A stretch of 64,000 bases of DNA from positions 16,250-80,249 of the forward strand of contig NZ_JOFV01000015.1 of NCBI RefSeq assembly GCF_000718325.1, in the 5' to 3' direction. Position 1 is the stretch's first letter; every line of letters begins with the position of its first letter. This document shows positions 31,084-41,058 of the stretch, piece after piece. The notes under the pieces were generated by a model. The model saw nothing but the letters and a program-made list of their open reading frames with translations, searched no databases and was not told where the DNA came from. This stretch comes from Oerskovia turbata. Its GTDB lineage: Bacteria > Actinomycetota > Actinomycetes > Actinomycetales > Cellulomonadaceae. Position numbers and translations under genes: made by a program.

Positions 31084-32283
31084 ATGAAGACCATCGACTC
31101 CCTCGGCGACCTGCGCGGCAAGCGCGTGCTCGTCCGCTCGGACTTCAACGTCCCCCTCGACGGGACGACCATCACGGACGACGGCCGCATCCGCGCCGCG
31201 CTCCCCACGCTCAAGCGGCTGACCGACGCCGGCGCGAAGGTCGTCGTGACCGCGCACCTCGGGCGTCCCAAGGGTGAGCCCGACGCCAAGTACTCCCTCG
31301 CCCCGGTCGCAGCCCGCCTGGGCGAGCTGCTCGGCGCTCCCGTGACGCTCGCGGGCGACACCGTCGGTGAGTCCGCCAAGGCCACGGTCGCCGCGCTCGG
31401 CGACGGCGAGGTGGCGCTGCTCGAGAACATCCGCTTCGACGCGCGCGAGACCTCGAAGGTCGACGCGGAGCGCGAGTCGCTCGCCGCGGACCTCGCGGCC
31501 CTCGCGGACGCGTACGTGTCCGACGGGTTCGGCGTCGTGCACCGCAAGCAGGCATCGGTCTACGACATCGCCAAGGTGCTGCCGTCCGCGGTCGGCGAGC
31601 TGGTCCTCAAGGAGGTCGACTCCCTCAAGAAGGCGACCGAGGACCCCGCGCGCCCCTACGTCGTCGTGCTCGGCGGGTCGAAGGTCTCCGACAAGCTCGG
31701 CGTCATCGCCAACCTGCTGACCAAGGCGGACCGCCTGCTCATCGGCGGTGGCATGGTCTTCACGTTCCTCGCGGCCAAGGGGTACTCGGTGGGCAACTCG
31801 CTCCTCGAGACGGACCAGATCGACACCGTGAAGGGCTATCTCGCGGACGCCGAGAAGGCGGGTGTCGAGATCGTCCTGCCGACGGACATCCTCGCCGCGG
31901 ACTCGTTCGCCGCCGATGCTCCCTACGAGGTCGTGCCTGCGGACGCCATCCCCGACGGCAAGATCGGTCTGGACATCGGACCGGAGTCCGCCAAGCTCTT
32001 CGCGAGCAAGATCGTGGACGCCAAGACGGTCGTCTGGAACGGCCCGGCGGGCGTCTTCGAGTTCGAGGCGTTCTCCGGCGGCACCCGTGCCGTCGCGCAG
32101 GCCCTGGTCGATGCGACCGCGAACGGCGCGTTCACGATCGTCGGCGGTGGCGACTCCGCCGCGGCCGTGCGCATCCTCGGCTTCGACGAGGCCGGCTTCA
32201 GCCACATCTCGACCGGTGGCGGCGCGAGCCTGGAGTTCCTCGAGGGCAAGTCCCTCCCGGGGCTCGCAGTCCTCGAGGCCTGA
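31084..32283 (+). CDS. pgk: Phosphoglycerate kinase
   Basis: Makes ATP from 1,3-bisphosphoglycerate. 399 residues, two-lobed kinase. [13 protein letters not shown] binds the triose substrate; [12 protein letters not shown] and [14 protein letters not shown] are N-lobe signatures; [15 protein letters not shown] and the C-lobe GGGDSAAAV bind nucleotide. GGAG lies eight bases before the ATG; two in-frame codons upstream (GTG, CTC) are ignored because the family N terminus starts at the Met. The upstream leader carries a strong hairpin. Confidence 0.98.
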   Translation: MKTIDSLGDLRGKRVLVRSDFNVPLDGTTITDDGRIRAALPTLKRLTDAGAKVVVTAHLGRPKGEPDAKYSLAPVAARLGELLGAPVTLAGDTVGESAKATVAALGDGEVALLENIRFDARETSKVDAERESLAADLAALADAYVSDGFGVVHRKQASVYDIAKVLPSAVGELVLKEVDSLKKATEDPARPYVVVLGGSKVSDKLGVIANLLTKADRLLIGGGMVFTFLAAKGYSVGNSLLETDQIDTVKGYLADAEKAGVEIVLPTDILAADSFAADAPYEVVPADAIPDGKIGLDIGPESAKLFASKIVDAKTVVWNGPAGVFEFEAFSGGTRAVAQALVDATANGAFTIVGGGDSAAAVRILGFDEAGFSHISTGGGASLEFLEGKSLPGLAVLEA

Positions 32284-32326
32284 CCCCACCACCGCAGCCT
32301 CTCGGCTCACAGAAGGTAGACACACC

Positions 32327-33121
32327 ATGACTGATGCACGTACCCCGCTCATCGCGGGCAACTGGAAGATGAACCTGGACCACCAGGAGGCCATCCACAC
32401 GGTCCAGAAGCTCGCCTGGGCCCTCAAGGACGCCAAGCACGACTTCTCGGCCGTCGAGGTCACCGTCCTGGTCCCGTTCACGGACCTGCGCAGCGTGCAG
32501 ACGCTGGTCGACGCCGACAAGCTCGAGCTGACGTACGGCGCGCAGGACGTCTCGCAGCACGTCTCGGGCGCCTACACGGGTGAGATCTCGCCCGTGTTCC
32601 TGAGCAAGCTGGGCGTGACCTACGTCGCGATCGGCCACTCGGAGCGTCGCCAGTACCACGGTGAGGACGACGCGCTCGTCAACGCCAAGTCGAAGGCCGC
32701 GCTCGCGCAGGGCCTGGTCCCGATCATCTGCGTCGGCGAGGCCCTGGAGATCCGCAAGGCGGGCGAGCAGGTCTCGTACACGCTCGCGCAGGTCGACGGT
32801 GCCCTCGAGGGTCTGTCCGCGCAGGACGCCGCCAAGGTCGTCATCGCGTACGAGCCCGTCTGGGCCATCGGCACGGGTGAGGTCGCCACGCCGCAGGACG
32901 CGCAGGAGGTCGCGGGCGCGATCCGTGCCCGTCTCGCCGAGCTGTACTCGGCCGAGGTGGCCGACGCCGTCCGCGTGCTCTACGGCGGTTCGGTCAAGTC
33001 CTCGTCGATCGCCGAGCTCATGAAGGAGCAGGACGTCGACGGTGCTCTGGTCGGCGGCGCGAGCCTCGACCCCGAGGAGTTCGCGAAGATCGCACGCTTC
33101 CAGTCGCACCACGGGGCCTGA
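32327..33121 (+). CDS. tpiA: Triosephosphate isomerase
   Basis: Interconverts dihydroxyacetone phosphate and glyceraldehyde 3-phosphate. 264 residues, TIM barrel. Catalytic residues are Lys in LIAGNWKMN, His in AIGHSERRQ and Glu in [13 protein letters not shown]; phosphate loops [10 protein letters not shown] and ALVGGASLD are present. AGAAGG lies before the ATG, 43 bases after pgk. Two hairpins follow, ending the glycolytic unit. Confidence 0.98.
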   Translation: MTDARTPLIAGNWKMNLDHQEAIHTVQKLAWALKDAKHDFSAVEVTVLVPFTDLRSVQTLVDADKLELTYGAQDVSQHVSGAYTGEISPVFLSKLGVTYVAIGHSERRQYHGEDDALVNAKSKAALAQGLVPIICVGEALEIRKAGEQVSYTLAQVDGALEGLSAQDAAKVVIAYEPVWAIGTGEVATPQDAQEVAGAIRARLAELYSAEVADAVRVLYGGSVKSSSIAELMKEQDVDGALVGGASLDPEEFAKIARFQSHHGA

Positions 33122-33129
33122 GTCCCTCT

Positions 33130-33165
33130 GCTGCCGGGTCGCGCCGCACGGCGCGGCCCGGCAGC
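33130..33165 (+). terminator. First terminator after tpiA
   Basis: 16-bp stem (33130-33145 with 33150-33165) with one G-T wobble and a GCAC loop. Confidence 0.8.
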
Positions 33166-33167
33166 GT

Positions 33168-33193
33168 GGCCACCGCGCGAGCGGTGGCCTTTT
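33168..33193 (+). terminator. Second terminator after tpiA
   Basis: 9-bp stem (33168-33176 with 33181-33189) with a GCGA loop and a following TTTT, the most E. coli-like terminator of the window. Confidence 0.85.
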
Positions 33194-33384
33194 CTCGCGG
33201 TAGCCCGTCCGGCGGGCTGTCCCGACCGGCAGCATCGACCACCGGGCGGAACGGTTCGTCGGATCGGGCCCGCGTCGCCTACCCTTGTCCTCGGTGCCGT
33301 ACCTGTGCCTCAGGTCGGTCCAGGACACCCGTTGCGGTCCGCCCTCGACTTCTCGGGCGTGGACCCAGAGCCAAGGACGTACTC

Positions 33385-33627
33385 GTGGACGCGCTGCGCA
33401 TCATCCTTCAGATCCTGCTGGTCATCACCAGCGGCTTCTTGACCCTCCTCGTGCTCATGCACAAGGGCAAGGGCGGCGGCCTCTCCGACATGTTCGGTGG
33501 CGGCATCTCGAGCAGCGCCGGCAGCTCCGGCGTGGCCGAGCGCAACCTGAACCGCATCACCATCACGTTCGCGATCACCTGGACCGTCGTGATCGTCCTT
33601 CTGGGGCTCATCCAGAAGGTCAGCTGA
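33385..33627 (+). CDS. secG: Preprotein translocase subunit SecG
   Basis: Small inner-membrane subunit of the SecYEG channel, 80 residues, two membrane helices (about 4-23 and 55-76) joined by the Gly/Ser-rich loop LMHKGKGGGLSDMFGGGIS, which is the family signature. The GTG at 33385 follows AAGGA by seven bases; the frame is open for 73 codons upstream, but those residues are not SecG-like. Next to gap-pgk-tpi, its common place in actinobacteria. Confidence 0.95.
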   Translation: MDALRIILQILLVITSGFLTLLVLMHKGKGGGLSDMFGGGISSSAGSSGVAERNLNRITITFAITWTVVIVLLGLIQKVS

Positions 33628-33704
33628 CCCGGCGCCGACGCCGTCGGCACAGGGTGTGGAACCGTTCCGGTACGCGGGCGGTCGGAAGTCAGGGGAGTGA
33701 AGTC

Positions 33705-34052
33705 GTGGCTGGTGGTAGTGCTATCAAGGGGTCGCGCGTCGGTGCCGGCCCGCTGGGAGAGACGGAGCGGGGCGACGTCGCCCCGCGTACCTGGGTCTCC
33801 TACTGGTGTGCCAACGGACACGAGACGCGTCCGAGCTTCTCGTCCGAGGTGGAGATCGTCACGCCCGAGACCTGGGACTGCCCGCGCTGCGGGCTCCCCG
33901 GAGGGCAGGATCCGGCGAACCCGCCGAGCGCGCTGCGCAACGAGCCGTACAAGACGCACCTCGCCTACGTGAAGGAGCGTCGCAGCGACGAGGACGGGGT
34001 GGCTCTCCTCGACGAGGCGCTCGCCGCGCTCCGGGCGCGACGCGGCCGCTAG
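33705..34052 (+). CDS. rbpA: RNA polymerase-binding protein RbpA
   Basis: Actinobacterial transcription factor that binds the housekeeping sigma factor and RNA polymerase and stabilises the open complex. 115 residues: a basic N-terminal tail (IKGSRVGAGP), a core with WVSYWCANGHETRPSF and TWDCPRCGLPGGQDP (zinc-ribbon-like Cys), a basic linker around EPYKTHLAYVKERRS, and the C-terminal sigma-interacting helix (DEDGVALLDEALAALR). GGGGAG lies before the GTG. It ends at a bidirectional terminator facing pgl. Confidence 0.95.
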   Translation: MAGGSAIKGSRVGAGPLGETERGDVAPRTWVSYWCANGHETRPSFSSEVEIVTPETWDCPRCGLPGGQDPANPPSALRNEPYKTHLAYVKERRSDEDGVALLDEALAALRARRGR

Positions 34053-34114
34053 GACGCCCGTGCGGCCGTGAACGGTCTGCACCCACAGCAACAGCCCTCC
34101 GGGGCAGGTGTGAC

Positions 34115-34157
34115 AGCACAGCGGGCCCCGTCCTTCCCGGACGGGGCCCGCTGTGCT
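34115..34157. terminator. Bidirectional terminator between rbpA and pgl
   Basis: Perfect 19-bp stem (34115-34133 with 34139-34157) with a five-base loop; the longest perfect stem seen here. Confidence 0.9.
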
Positions 34158-34205
34158 TCCGGCTGAGTCTGCTGCCCTGCGCAGCGCCGGCAGCGGCTCC
34201 GCGGC

Positions 34206-34994
34206 TCAGCGGCTCAGCGCGTGGTGCTGGCTCGCCGCGAGGTCGACGAGCCACAGCGTGCGCTGCGTGCCCACGGCCCCGGCGGCCGGGGTCGTCGTCA
34301 CGGGGTCGCCCGCCAGGGCGGAGGCGACCGCGGGGGCCTTCTCGGCCCCTGCGGCCACGACCCAGACCTCCTGGGCCGCCTGGATCGCGGAGAACGTCAG
34401 GGAGACGCGCTCGGGCGGCGGCTTGGGGGAGTCGTGCACCCCGGTCGTCGCCCCGTCGGTGTCGAGCGCCGCGTTCCCGGGGAAGAGCGACGCGACGTGC
34501 CCGTCCGGGCCCATGCCCAGCAGGAGGACGTCGAACGCGAGGTGCGCGCCGCCGTCGGGCGTGAAGCGCGAGAGCTCGTCCGCGTAGAGCGCGGCCGACT
34601 CCTCCGGGGTCCCGACGCCGTCGCCCGGCGCGGGCATCACGTGCACGTTGTGCGGGGGCAGGGTCGGCAGGTGGTCGAGGAGGGCCTCGCGCGCCTGCGT
34701 CTCGTTGCGCTCGGGGTCGCCCGTGGGCAGGAAGCGTTCGTCGCCCCACCACAGGTGCACGCCGGTCCAGTCGACGGCGTCGCGCACGGGGTGCGCCGCG
34801 ATCGCCGCGAGCGAGCGGATCCCGACCGTGCCGCCCGTGAGGACGACGTGGACGGGCGTGCGGACGGACTGGATGTCGAGGATGCGGGTCAGCAGCCGGG
34901 CCGCGACGGCCTCGGCGAGGACACCCGCGTCGGGGTGCACGACGACGAGGCGCGCCCCGTGCGCGCGAGCGTCGGCCCCTGCGCCGGCCGTCAT
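34206..34994 (-). CDS. pgl: 6-phosphogluconolactonase
   Basis: Hydrolyses 6-phosphogluconolactone, second step of the oxidative pentose phosphate pathway. 262 residues. VVLTGGTVGIRSLAAI is the sugar-phosphate isomerase-like phosphate loop, WWGDERFLPTGDPERN and LLLGMGPDGHVASLFPG are the diagnostic motifs. The ATG at 34994 overlaps the opcA stop by four bases. The frame is open a further 246 codons upstream, but that is the shadow of opcA. Confidence 0.95.
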   Translation of the reverse strand: MTAGAGADARAHGARLVVVHPDAGVLAEAVAARLLTRILDIQSVRTPVHVVLTGGTVGIRSLAAIAAHPVRDAVDWTGVHLWWGDERFLPTGDPERNETQAREALLDHLPTLPPHNVHVMPAPGDGVGTPEESAALYADELSRFTPDGGAHLAFDVLLLGMGPDGHVASLFPGNAALDTDGATTGVHDSPKPPPERVSLTFSAIQAAQEVWVVAAGAEKAPAVASALAGDPVTTTPAAGAVGTQRTLWLVDLAASQHHALSR

Positions 34995-35908
34995 TCGACG
35001 ATCCTCGCGAGACCCTTGGTGAGGACCTCGCCGTAGACCTCGTCGGGGTCGAGGCGGCGCAGCTCCTCGGTCAGGCACTCCTCGAGCTGGCGCAGCGGCA
35101 GCGAGATGCGTCGGTCGGGCTGGCCCGGCTGGGTCAGCGTCACGATGCGGCCGTCGGGCCGGGACAGCACGATCGGGCCGCCCTTGCGCTCGAGGGTCAC
35201 CTTCGTGATGCCCGAGACGCCGCGGCGGCGGACCAGCTTGACCTGGCACTTGAGCTGCTGGGCGAGCCACGCGGCGAGGATGTCGACCGAGGGGTGGTGC
35301 TCCTCGCCCTCGACCTCGACGGCCGTGACGGACTCGTACGGCGGCTGGTCGAGCGCTGCCGCGATGAGGCCGCGCCACAGGGTCACGCGGGTCCAGGCGA
35401 GGTCGGTGTCGCCCGGGTGGTGGCTCCTGCTCAGCCGCTGGAGCGTCTGGAGCGACTTGCCCGCGTTGACGGCGTCGGTGATGCGGCGGTGGGCCATCTG
35501 GCCGACCGGGTCCGCGGACGGGTTGTCGGGCGTCTCCCGGGGCCACCAGGCCACGATCGGTGCGTCGGGCAGAAGGAGGGGCATCACGAGCGTGTCGGTG
35601 TGCGCGACGAGCGGGCCCGACGGGCGCAGGACGATGACCTCGCTGGCACCCGCGTCGCCGCCGATCCGGATCTGGGCGTCGAGCCGGGCCGACGTGCGCT
35701 TGTTCGCGGGCGCGACGACCACGACGCGGCACGGGTGCTCGCGCGAGGCGCCGTTGGCCGCGGCGACCGCGTCCTCGACGTCGGCCTCCTCGGCCAGGAC
35801 GACGAGGGTCAGGACGCGGCCGAGGGCCACGGCCCCGCCCTCGTCGCGCAGCTTCACGAGGCGCTTGTTGACCGCATTGGTCGTCGTCTCGGGGAGATCG
35901 ATGATCAT
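34991..35908 (-). CDS. opcA: Glucose-6-phosphate dehydrogenase assembly protein OpcA
   Basis: 305 residues. Actinobacterial and cyanobacterial activator that promotes assembly or activity of G6PDH. Recognised by VNKRLVKLRDEGGAVALGRVLTL at the N terminus (given here in part: DEGGAVALGRVLTL), DAPIVAWWPRETPDNP in the middle and SRPDGRIVTLTQPGQPDR near the C terminus. It lies between zwf and pgl, overlapping pgl by four bases. No catalytic function of its own is known. Confidence 0.95.
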   Translation of the reverse strand: MIIDLPETTTNAVNKRLVKLRDEGGAVALGRVLTLVVLAEEADVEDAVAAANGASREHPCRVVVVAPANKRTSARLDAQIRIGGDAGASEVIVLRPSGPLVAHTDTLVMPLLLPDAPIVAWWPRETPDNPSADPVGQMAHRRITDAVNAGKSLQTLQRLSRSHHPGDTDLAWTRVTLWRGLIAAALDQPPYESVTAVEVEGEEHHPSVDILAAWLAQQLKCQVKLVRRRGVSGITKVTLERKGGPIVLSRPDGRIVTLTQPGQPDRRISLPLRQLEECLTEELRRLDPDEVYGEVLTKGLARIVE

Positions 35909-35975
35909 GGGGTGAGGCTCCAGTTCGAGGTCCGGCCGGGGATCCGGGACAGGCGGGAGGTCGGTGCGTTCACTG

Positions 35976-37517
35976 TCACGGTCGCCGCCAGGTGCGTCCG
36001 TCGCGGGCCATCATCTCGTCGGCCGACTCGGGACCCCACGTCCCGGAGCGGTACGCGTCCGGCGAGCCCTTGGACTCCCAGTACGCCGTGATGGGGTCGA
36101 GGATCTTCCAGGAGAGCTCGACCTCCTCGTGGCTCGGGAAGAGCGGCGGGTCGCCCAGCAGGACGTCGAGGATGAGGCGCTCGTAGGCCTCGGGGGAGGA
36201 CTCGGTGAACGCGTGCCCGTAGCCGAAGTCCATCGTGACGTCGCGGACCTCCATGGCGGTGCCGGGGACCTTCGCGCCGAAGCGGATCGTGACGCCTTCG
36301 TCGGGCTGGACCCGGATCACGAGCGCGTTCTTGCCGAGCTCGGACGTCGCGGAGGACTCGAACGGCAGGTGCGGGGCCGACTTGAAGACGACGGCGATCT
36401 CCGTCACGCGCCGCCCCAGGCGCTTGCCCGTGCGCAGGTAGAACGGCACGCCGGCCCAGCGACGGTTGTCGATGTCGACGCGGATCGCGGCGAACGTCTC
36501 GGTCGCGGAGTCGGGCGAGATGCCGTCCTCCTCGAGGTACCCGACGACCTCCTCGCCACCCTGCCACCCAGCCGAGTACTGGCCGCGCGAGGTGTGACGG
36601 CCCAGGTCGCGCGGGAGGCGCACGGCCGAGAGCACCTTGAGCTTCTCGGCCCGCAGCGACTCGGCGTCGAACGACACGGGCTCCTCCATCGCGGTGAGTG
36701 CGAGGAGCTGGACGAGGTGGTTCTGGATGACGTCGCGCGCGGCGCCGATCCCGTCGTAGTAGCCCGCACGGCCACCGATGCCGATGTCCTCGGCCATGGT
36801 GATCTGGACGTGGTCGACGTAGTGCGCGTTCCAGATGGGCTCGTAGAGCTGGTTGGCGAACCGCAGCGCCAGCATGTTCTGGACGGTCTCCTTGCCCAGG
36901 TAGTGGTCGATGCGGAAGACCGAGTCGGGGTCGAAGACCTTCGAGACCACGTCGTTGAGCTCGCGGGCGCTGTGCAGGTCGTGACCGAACGGCTTCTCGA
37001 TGACGACGCGACGCCAGGCGTCCTCGCTCGAGCGCGACAGGCCCGACTGCGAGAGCTGCTCGCAGACCAGCGGGAACGCGCTCGGGGGGACGGACAGGTA
37101 GAACGCGTGGTTGCCGCCCGTGCCGCGCTCCTTGTCGAGGTCCTCGACCGTGGCGCGCAGGCGCTCGAACGCCTGCTCGTCGTCGAACTCGCCCTGGACG
37201 AACCGGATGCCCTCGGCGAGCTGCTTCCAGGTCGCCTCGCGGAACGGCGTGCGCGCGTACTGCTTGACGGCGTCGTGGACGACCTGGGCGAAGTCCTGGT
37301 CCTCCCAGTCGCGCCGGGCGAACCCCGTGAGCGCGAAGCCGGGCGGGAGGAGCCCGCGGTTGGCGAGGTCGTACACGGCGGGCATGAGCTTCTTGCGGGC
37401 GAGGTCACCCGTGACACCGAAGATGACCAGGCCGCAGGGCCCGGCGATGCGGGGGAGTCGAAGGTCACGCGGGTCGCGCAGCGGGTTGTGCTCTGCGCTG
37501 ATCTTTGCCGGTCTCAA
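35976..37517 (-). CDS. zwf: Glucose-6-phosphate 1-dehydrogenase
   Basis: Entry enzyme of the oxidative pentose phosphate pathway; NADP-linked. 513 residues. FGVTGDLARKKLMPAVY is the dinucleotide loop; FRIDHYLGKETVQNML carries the catalytic His and substrate Lys; VRVDIDNRRWAGVPFYLRTG-type C-terminal strands are present (AIRVDIDNRRWAGVPFYLRT). The start is read as TTG at 37517, preceded by GGTGA; no better ATG or GTG matches the family N terminus. First of zwf-opcA-pgl. The tal gene ends 148 bases upstream. Confidence 0.96.
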   Translation of the reverse strand: MRPAKISAEHNPLRDPRDLRLPRIAGPCGLVIFGVTGDLARKKLMPAVYDLANRGLLPPGFALTGFARRDWEDQDFAQVVHDAVKQYARTPFREATWKQLAEGIRFVQGEFDDEQAFERLRATVEDLDKERGTGGNHAFYLSVPPSAFPLVCEQLSQSGLSRSSEDAWRRVVIEKPFGHDLHSARELNDVVSKVFDPDSVFRIDHYLGKETVQNMLALRFANQLYEPIWNAHYVDHVQITMAEDIGIGGRAGYYDGIGAARDVIQNHLVQLLALTAMEEPVSFDAESLRAEKLKVLSAVRLPRDLGRHTSRGQYSAGWQGGEEVVGYLEEDGISPDSATETFAAIRVDIDNRRWAGVPFYLRTGKRLGRRVTEIAVVFKSAPHLPFESSATSELGKNALVIRVQPDEGVTIRFGAKVPGTAMEVRDVTMDFGYGHAFTESSPEAYERLILDVLLGDPPLFPSHEEVELSWKILDPITAYWESKGSPDAYRSGTWGPESADEMMARDGRTWRRP

Positions 37518-37665
37518 CTGATGTCACCGTTCTCGTCGGCGTGGGCTGGAATGGTCGAAAGGTCCGTCCGAGGGACCGGGACAGAGCCTAGGCGGTGGTC
37601 GGTACGTGGTCCGTGGGCGTCCACGACCGTGTCCACCGTCGAGGGGCCTGGGTGGAGGGTGCGGG

Positions 37666-38805
37666 TCACGACGCGCCGCGGGCCGCGCGGGCCAGGCCGT
37701 CGTCGACCGTCGCGAGCAGGTCGGACCAGCTCGCCTCGAACTTCTCGACGCCCTCGTCCTCGAGGCGCTGGGTGACCTCGACGAGCGAGACCCCGAACGA
37801 CTCGATGGTCTCCAGGACCGAGCGCGAGGCCGTGTAGGTGCCCGCGACGGTGTTCCCGAGCACGACACCGTGGTCGGCGAACGCGTCGAGCGTGGCCTGC
37901 GGCATGGTGTTCACGACGCCGGGGGCGACGAGCTCGTCGACGTACATGGTGTCGCGGTAGTCGGGGTTCTTGACGCCCGTCGAGGCCCACAGGGGGCGCT
38001 GCGGGTGGGCGCCCGCGGCCTCGAGTGCGCGCCAGCGGTCGGTCTGGACGACCTGCTCGTACGCCTCGTACGCGAGCCGTGCGTTGGCGATCGCGGCGCG
38101 TCCGCGCAGGTCGAGGGCCTCGGGGGTGCCGATCGCGGTCAGCGCCGAGTCGACGGCCGAGTCGACGCGCGAGACGAAGAACGACGCGACCGACGCGATG
38201 CGTGTCACGTCGTGCCCGGCGTCGCGCGCCTGCTCGAGGCCGGACAGGAACGCGTCCATGACCTGGCGGTAGCGGGCGAGGGAGAAGATGAGCGTCACGT
38301 TGACGCTGATGCCCTGCGCGAGCGTGCGCTCGATCGCGTCGAGCCCCTCGACGGTCGCGGGGATCTTGATGAGGACGTTGGGGCGGTCGACCGTGCGCCA
38401 CAGGCGGACGGCGGTCGCGACGGTGGCGTCGGCGTCGCGCGCCAGGCGAGGGTCGACCTCGATCGACACGCGGCCGTCGACGCCGTCGGTCGCGTCGTGC
38501 ACGGGCCGCAGGACCTCGGCCGCGGCGCGCACGTCGTCCGTCGTGATCTGCTCGACCGCGGCCTCGACGTCGGTCCCGGCGGCAGCGAGCTCGGCGAGCT
38601 GGGCGTCGTAGGCGTCGCCCGTCGCGAGCGCGCCCGCGAAGATCGTGGGGTTGGTCGTGACGCCGACGACGGCGCGTGAGGTGGTGAGGTCGGCGAGCCC
38701 ACCGCTGCGCAACCGTTCGCGGGAGAGGTCGTCCAACCAGATGGAGACACCTGCCTCCGACAGCTCGCGGACGGGTGCTGGTGCTGCGCTGTGGTGCACG
38801 GTCAC
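37666..38805 (-). CDS. tal: Transaldolase
   Basis: Transfers a dihydroxyacetone unit between sugar phosphates in the non-oxidative pentose phosphate pathway. 379 residues, the long actinobacterial class. [13 protein letters not shown] and [13 protein letters not shown] are N-terminal signatures; [15 protein letters not shown] holds the Schiff-base Lys; [19 protein letters not shown] follows. The GTG at 38805 has GGGAG six bases upstream. A strong hairpin separates it from tkt. A pgi gene, often between tal and zwf in related genomes, is absent. Confidence 0.96.
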   Translation of the reverse strand: MTVHHSAAPAPVRELSEAGVSIWLDDLSRERLRSGGLADLTTSRAVVGVTTNPTIFAGALATGDAYDAQLAELAAAGTDVEAAVEQITTDDVRAAAEVLRPVHDATDGVDGRVSIEVDPRLARDADATVATAVRLWRTVDRPNVLIKIPATVEGLDAIERTLAQGISVNVTLIFSLARYRQVMDAFLSGLEQARDAGHDVTRIASVASFFVSRVDSAVDSALTAIGTPEALDLRGRAAIANARLAYEAYEQVVQTDRWRALEAAGAHPQRPLWASTGVKNPDYRDTMYVDELVAPGVVNTMPQATLDAFADHGVVLGNTVAGTYTASRSVLETIESFGVSLVEVTQRLEDEGVEKFEASWSDLLATVDDGLARAARGAS

Positions 38806-38847
38806 GGTTCTCCCTCTCGTCGTCTGGCGTCCGTCCTCACGGACGTC

Positions 38848-38882
38848 CCAGGAGGGGGCGGGCGGGACCCGCCCCCTCCTGG
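38848..38882 (-). terminator. Hairpin between tkt and tal
   Basis: Perfect 15-bp stem (38848-38862 with 38868-38882), five-base loop, 14 bases after the tkt stop. It probably attenuates transcription into tal. Confidence 0.8.
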
Positions 38883-38895
38883 AATCTACGGATGG

Positions 38896-41058
38896 TCAGA
38901 GCTGGTCGCCAGTGCCACCGACCGAGGGGATCGCCACACCGCCGGGAGCGGCGCCGGTGCGAGCCGACTCGATCGACTCCTTCGCGGCGGCCGCAACTGC
39001 CTCGGAGGTGATCCCGAACTCGCGGTAGAGGATCTTGTAGTCCGCGGACGCGCCGTAGTGCTCGAGGCTCACGGAGCGGCCGGCGTCGCCGACCAGGTCG
39101 CGCCAGCCCTGGGCGATGCCCGCCTCGACCGAGACGCGGGCCTTGACGGCGGCCGGGAGCACGCTCTCGCGGTACTCGGGGCCCTGTGCGTCGAACCACT
39201 CGCGGCTCGGCAGCGAGACGACGCGCGCCGCGATGCCCTCGGCCGCGAGCTGCTCGCGCGCCTCGACCGCGAGCTGGACCTCGGAGCCCGTGCCGATGAG
39301 GATCACGTCGGGCGTGTCCTCGGTGTCGAGCAGCACGTAGCCGCCCTTCGCGGTGCCCGAGGCGTCGGCGAAGCCGTCCGTGCCGCGGGGGAACGTCGGG
39401 ACGTTCTGGCGGGTCAGGATGAGGCCGGCCGGGCGGTCGGTGTGCTCGAGGATCGTGCGCCAGGCCCACGCGGTCTCGTTGGCGTCCGCGGGGCGGACGA
39501 CGTCGAGCCCGGGGATGGCGCGCAGCGCGGCGAAGTGCTCGATGGGCTGGTGCGTGGGGCCGTCCTCGCCCAGGCCGATCGAGTCGTGCGTCCAGACGAA
39601 CGTCGACGGGATCTCCATGAGGGCCGCGAGGCGGACTGCGGGGCGCATGTAGTCGGAGAACGTGAGGAACGTCCCGCCGTAGGCGCGGGTGCCGCCGTGC
39701 AGGACGATGCCGTTGAGGATCGAGCCCATCGCGTGCTCACGGATGCCGAAGTGCAGGGTGCGGCCGTACTCGTGACCGGGGAACTTCTTGGTCGCGTGCT
39801 CGGCGGGCACGAACGAGGGCTCGCCGTCCATGGTCGTGTTGTTCGACCCGGCGAGGTCGGCCGAGCCGCCCCAGAGCTCGGGCAGCGTGTCGGCCAGGGC
39901 CGAGAGGACCTTGCCCGAGGCGGCGCGCGTCGCGACGTCCTTGCCGGCCTCGAACGTCGGCAGGGACTCGGTCCACCCGGCGGGCAGCTCGCGGGCCTCG
40001 AGGCGTTGCAGGAGCGCGTGGCCTGCGGGGTTGGCGACCTTCCAGGCCTCGAACGCGGTGTCCCAGCGCTCGCGCAGCTCGGCTCCGCGCTCGCCCACGG
40101 CACGCGTGTAGGCCAGGACCTCGGCGGGCACGTCGAACGTCTTGTCGGGGTCGAGGCCGAGCTCGGTCTTGAGGCCGCGGATCTCGTCGGTGCCCATGGC
40201 CGAGCCGTGGATCCCGCCGGTGTTCTGCTTGGTGGGCGAGGGCCAGCCGATGATCGTGCGCAGCGCGATGATCGAGGGCTTGCCGGTCTCGGCCTGCGCG
40301 GCGGCGACGGCCGCGGCGAGGTCGTCGACGTTCTCGGCGTAGCCCGTGCCGCCCTGGGTCCAGTCGACCTTCTGCGTGTGCCAGCCGTAGGCCTCGTAGC
40401 GTGCGAGGACGTCCTCGGTGAACGCGATGTCGGTGTCGTCCTCGATCGAGATCTTGTTGTCGTCCCAGATCACGATGAGGTTGCCGAGCTGCTGGTGGCC
40501 GGCGATCGAGGAGGCCTCGGAGGTCACGCCCTCCTGCAGGTCTCCGTCCGAGGCGATGACGTAGACGTGGTGGTCGAACGGGCTCTCGCCGGGCGCGGTG
40601 GAGGGGTCGAGCAGGCCGCGCTCGCGGCGGGCTGCCATGGCCATGCCGACCGAGGACGCGAGACCCTGGCCGAGGGGGCCCGTGGTGATCTCTACGCCGT
40701 TGGTGTGCTTGTACTCGGGGTGGCCCGGGGTCTTGGAGCCCCACGTGCGCAGCGCCTCGATGTCCTCGATCTCCAGGCCGTAGCCCGCGAGGAAGAGCTG
40801 CAGGTAGATCGTGAGCGAGGAGTGGCCGGCGGACAGCACGAAGCGGTCGCGGCCGACCCAGTGCGAGTCGGCGGGGTCGTGGCGCATGACCTTCTGGAAG
40901 AGCAGGTACGCGGCGGGCGCGAGGGAGATCGCGGTCCCCGGGTGGCCGTTGCCGACCTTCTCGACGGCGTCTGCCGCGAGGGCCTTGATGGTCTTGACAG
41001 CCTGGTCGTCCAGGGGGGACCACTCGAGGGGCTGGTTGGCAGGAACGAACGCGTTCAC
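38896..41058 (-). CDS. tkt: Transketolase
   Basis: Thiamine diphosphate enzyme transferring two-carbon ketol units. 720 residues. N-terminal GNGHPGTAISLAPAAYLLF; cofactor motif ASDGDLQEGVTSEAS with NLIVIWDDNKIS; WTHDSIGLGEDGPTHQPIEH in the pyrimidine domain; C-terminal domain DVILIGTGSEVQLAVEAREQ. The GTG at 41058 follows AGAGG by four to five bases and matches the family start; 27 open codons upstream are ignored. First gene of the tkt-tal-zwf-opcA-pgl series and divergent from ctaB. Confidence 0.97.
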   Translation of the reverse strand: MNAFVPANQPLEWSPLDDQAVKTIKALAADAVEKVGNGHPGTAISLAPAAYLLFQKVMRHDPADSHWVGRDRFVLSAGHSSLTIYLQLFLAGYGLEIEDIEALRTWGSKTPGHPEYKHTNGVEITTGPLGQGLASSVGMAMAARRERGLLDPSTAPGESPFDHHVYVIASDGDLQEGVTSEASSIAGHQQLGNLIVIWDDNKISIEDDTDIAFTEDVLARYEAYGWHTQKVDWTQGGTGYAENVDDLAAAVAAAQAETGKPSIIALRTIIGWPSPTKQNTGGIHGSAMGTDEIRGLKTELGLDPDKTFDVPAEVLAYTRAVGERGAELRERWDTAFEAWKVANPAGHALLQRLEARELPAGWTESLPTFEAGKDVATRAASGKVLSALADTLPELWGGSADLAGSNNTTMDGEPSFVPAEHATKKFPGHEYGRTLHFGIREHAMGSILNGIVLHGGTRAYGGTFLTFSDYMRPAVRLAALMEIPSTFVWTHDSIGLGEDGPTHQPIEHFAALRAIPGLDVVRPADANETAWAWRTILEHTDRPAGLILTRQNVPTFPRGTDGFADASGTAKGGYVLLDTEDTPDVILIGTGSEVQLAVEAREQLAAEGIAARVVSLPSREWFDAQGPEYRESVLPAAVKARVSVEAGIAQGWRDLVGDAGRSVSLEHYGASADYKILYREFGITSEAVAAAAKESIESARTGAAPGGVAIPSVGGTGDQL

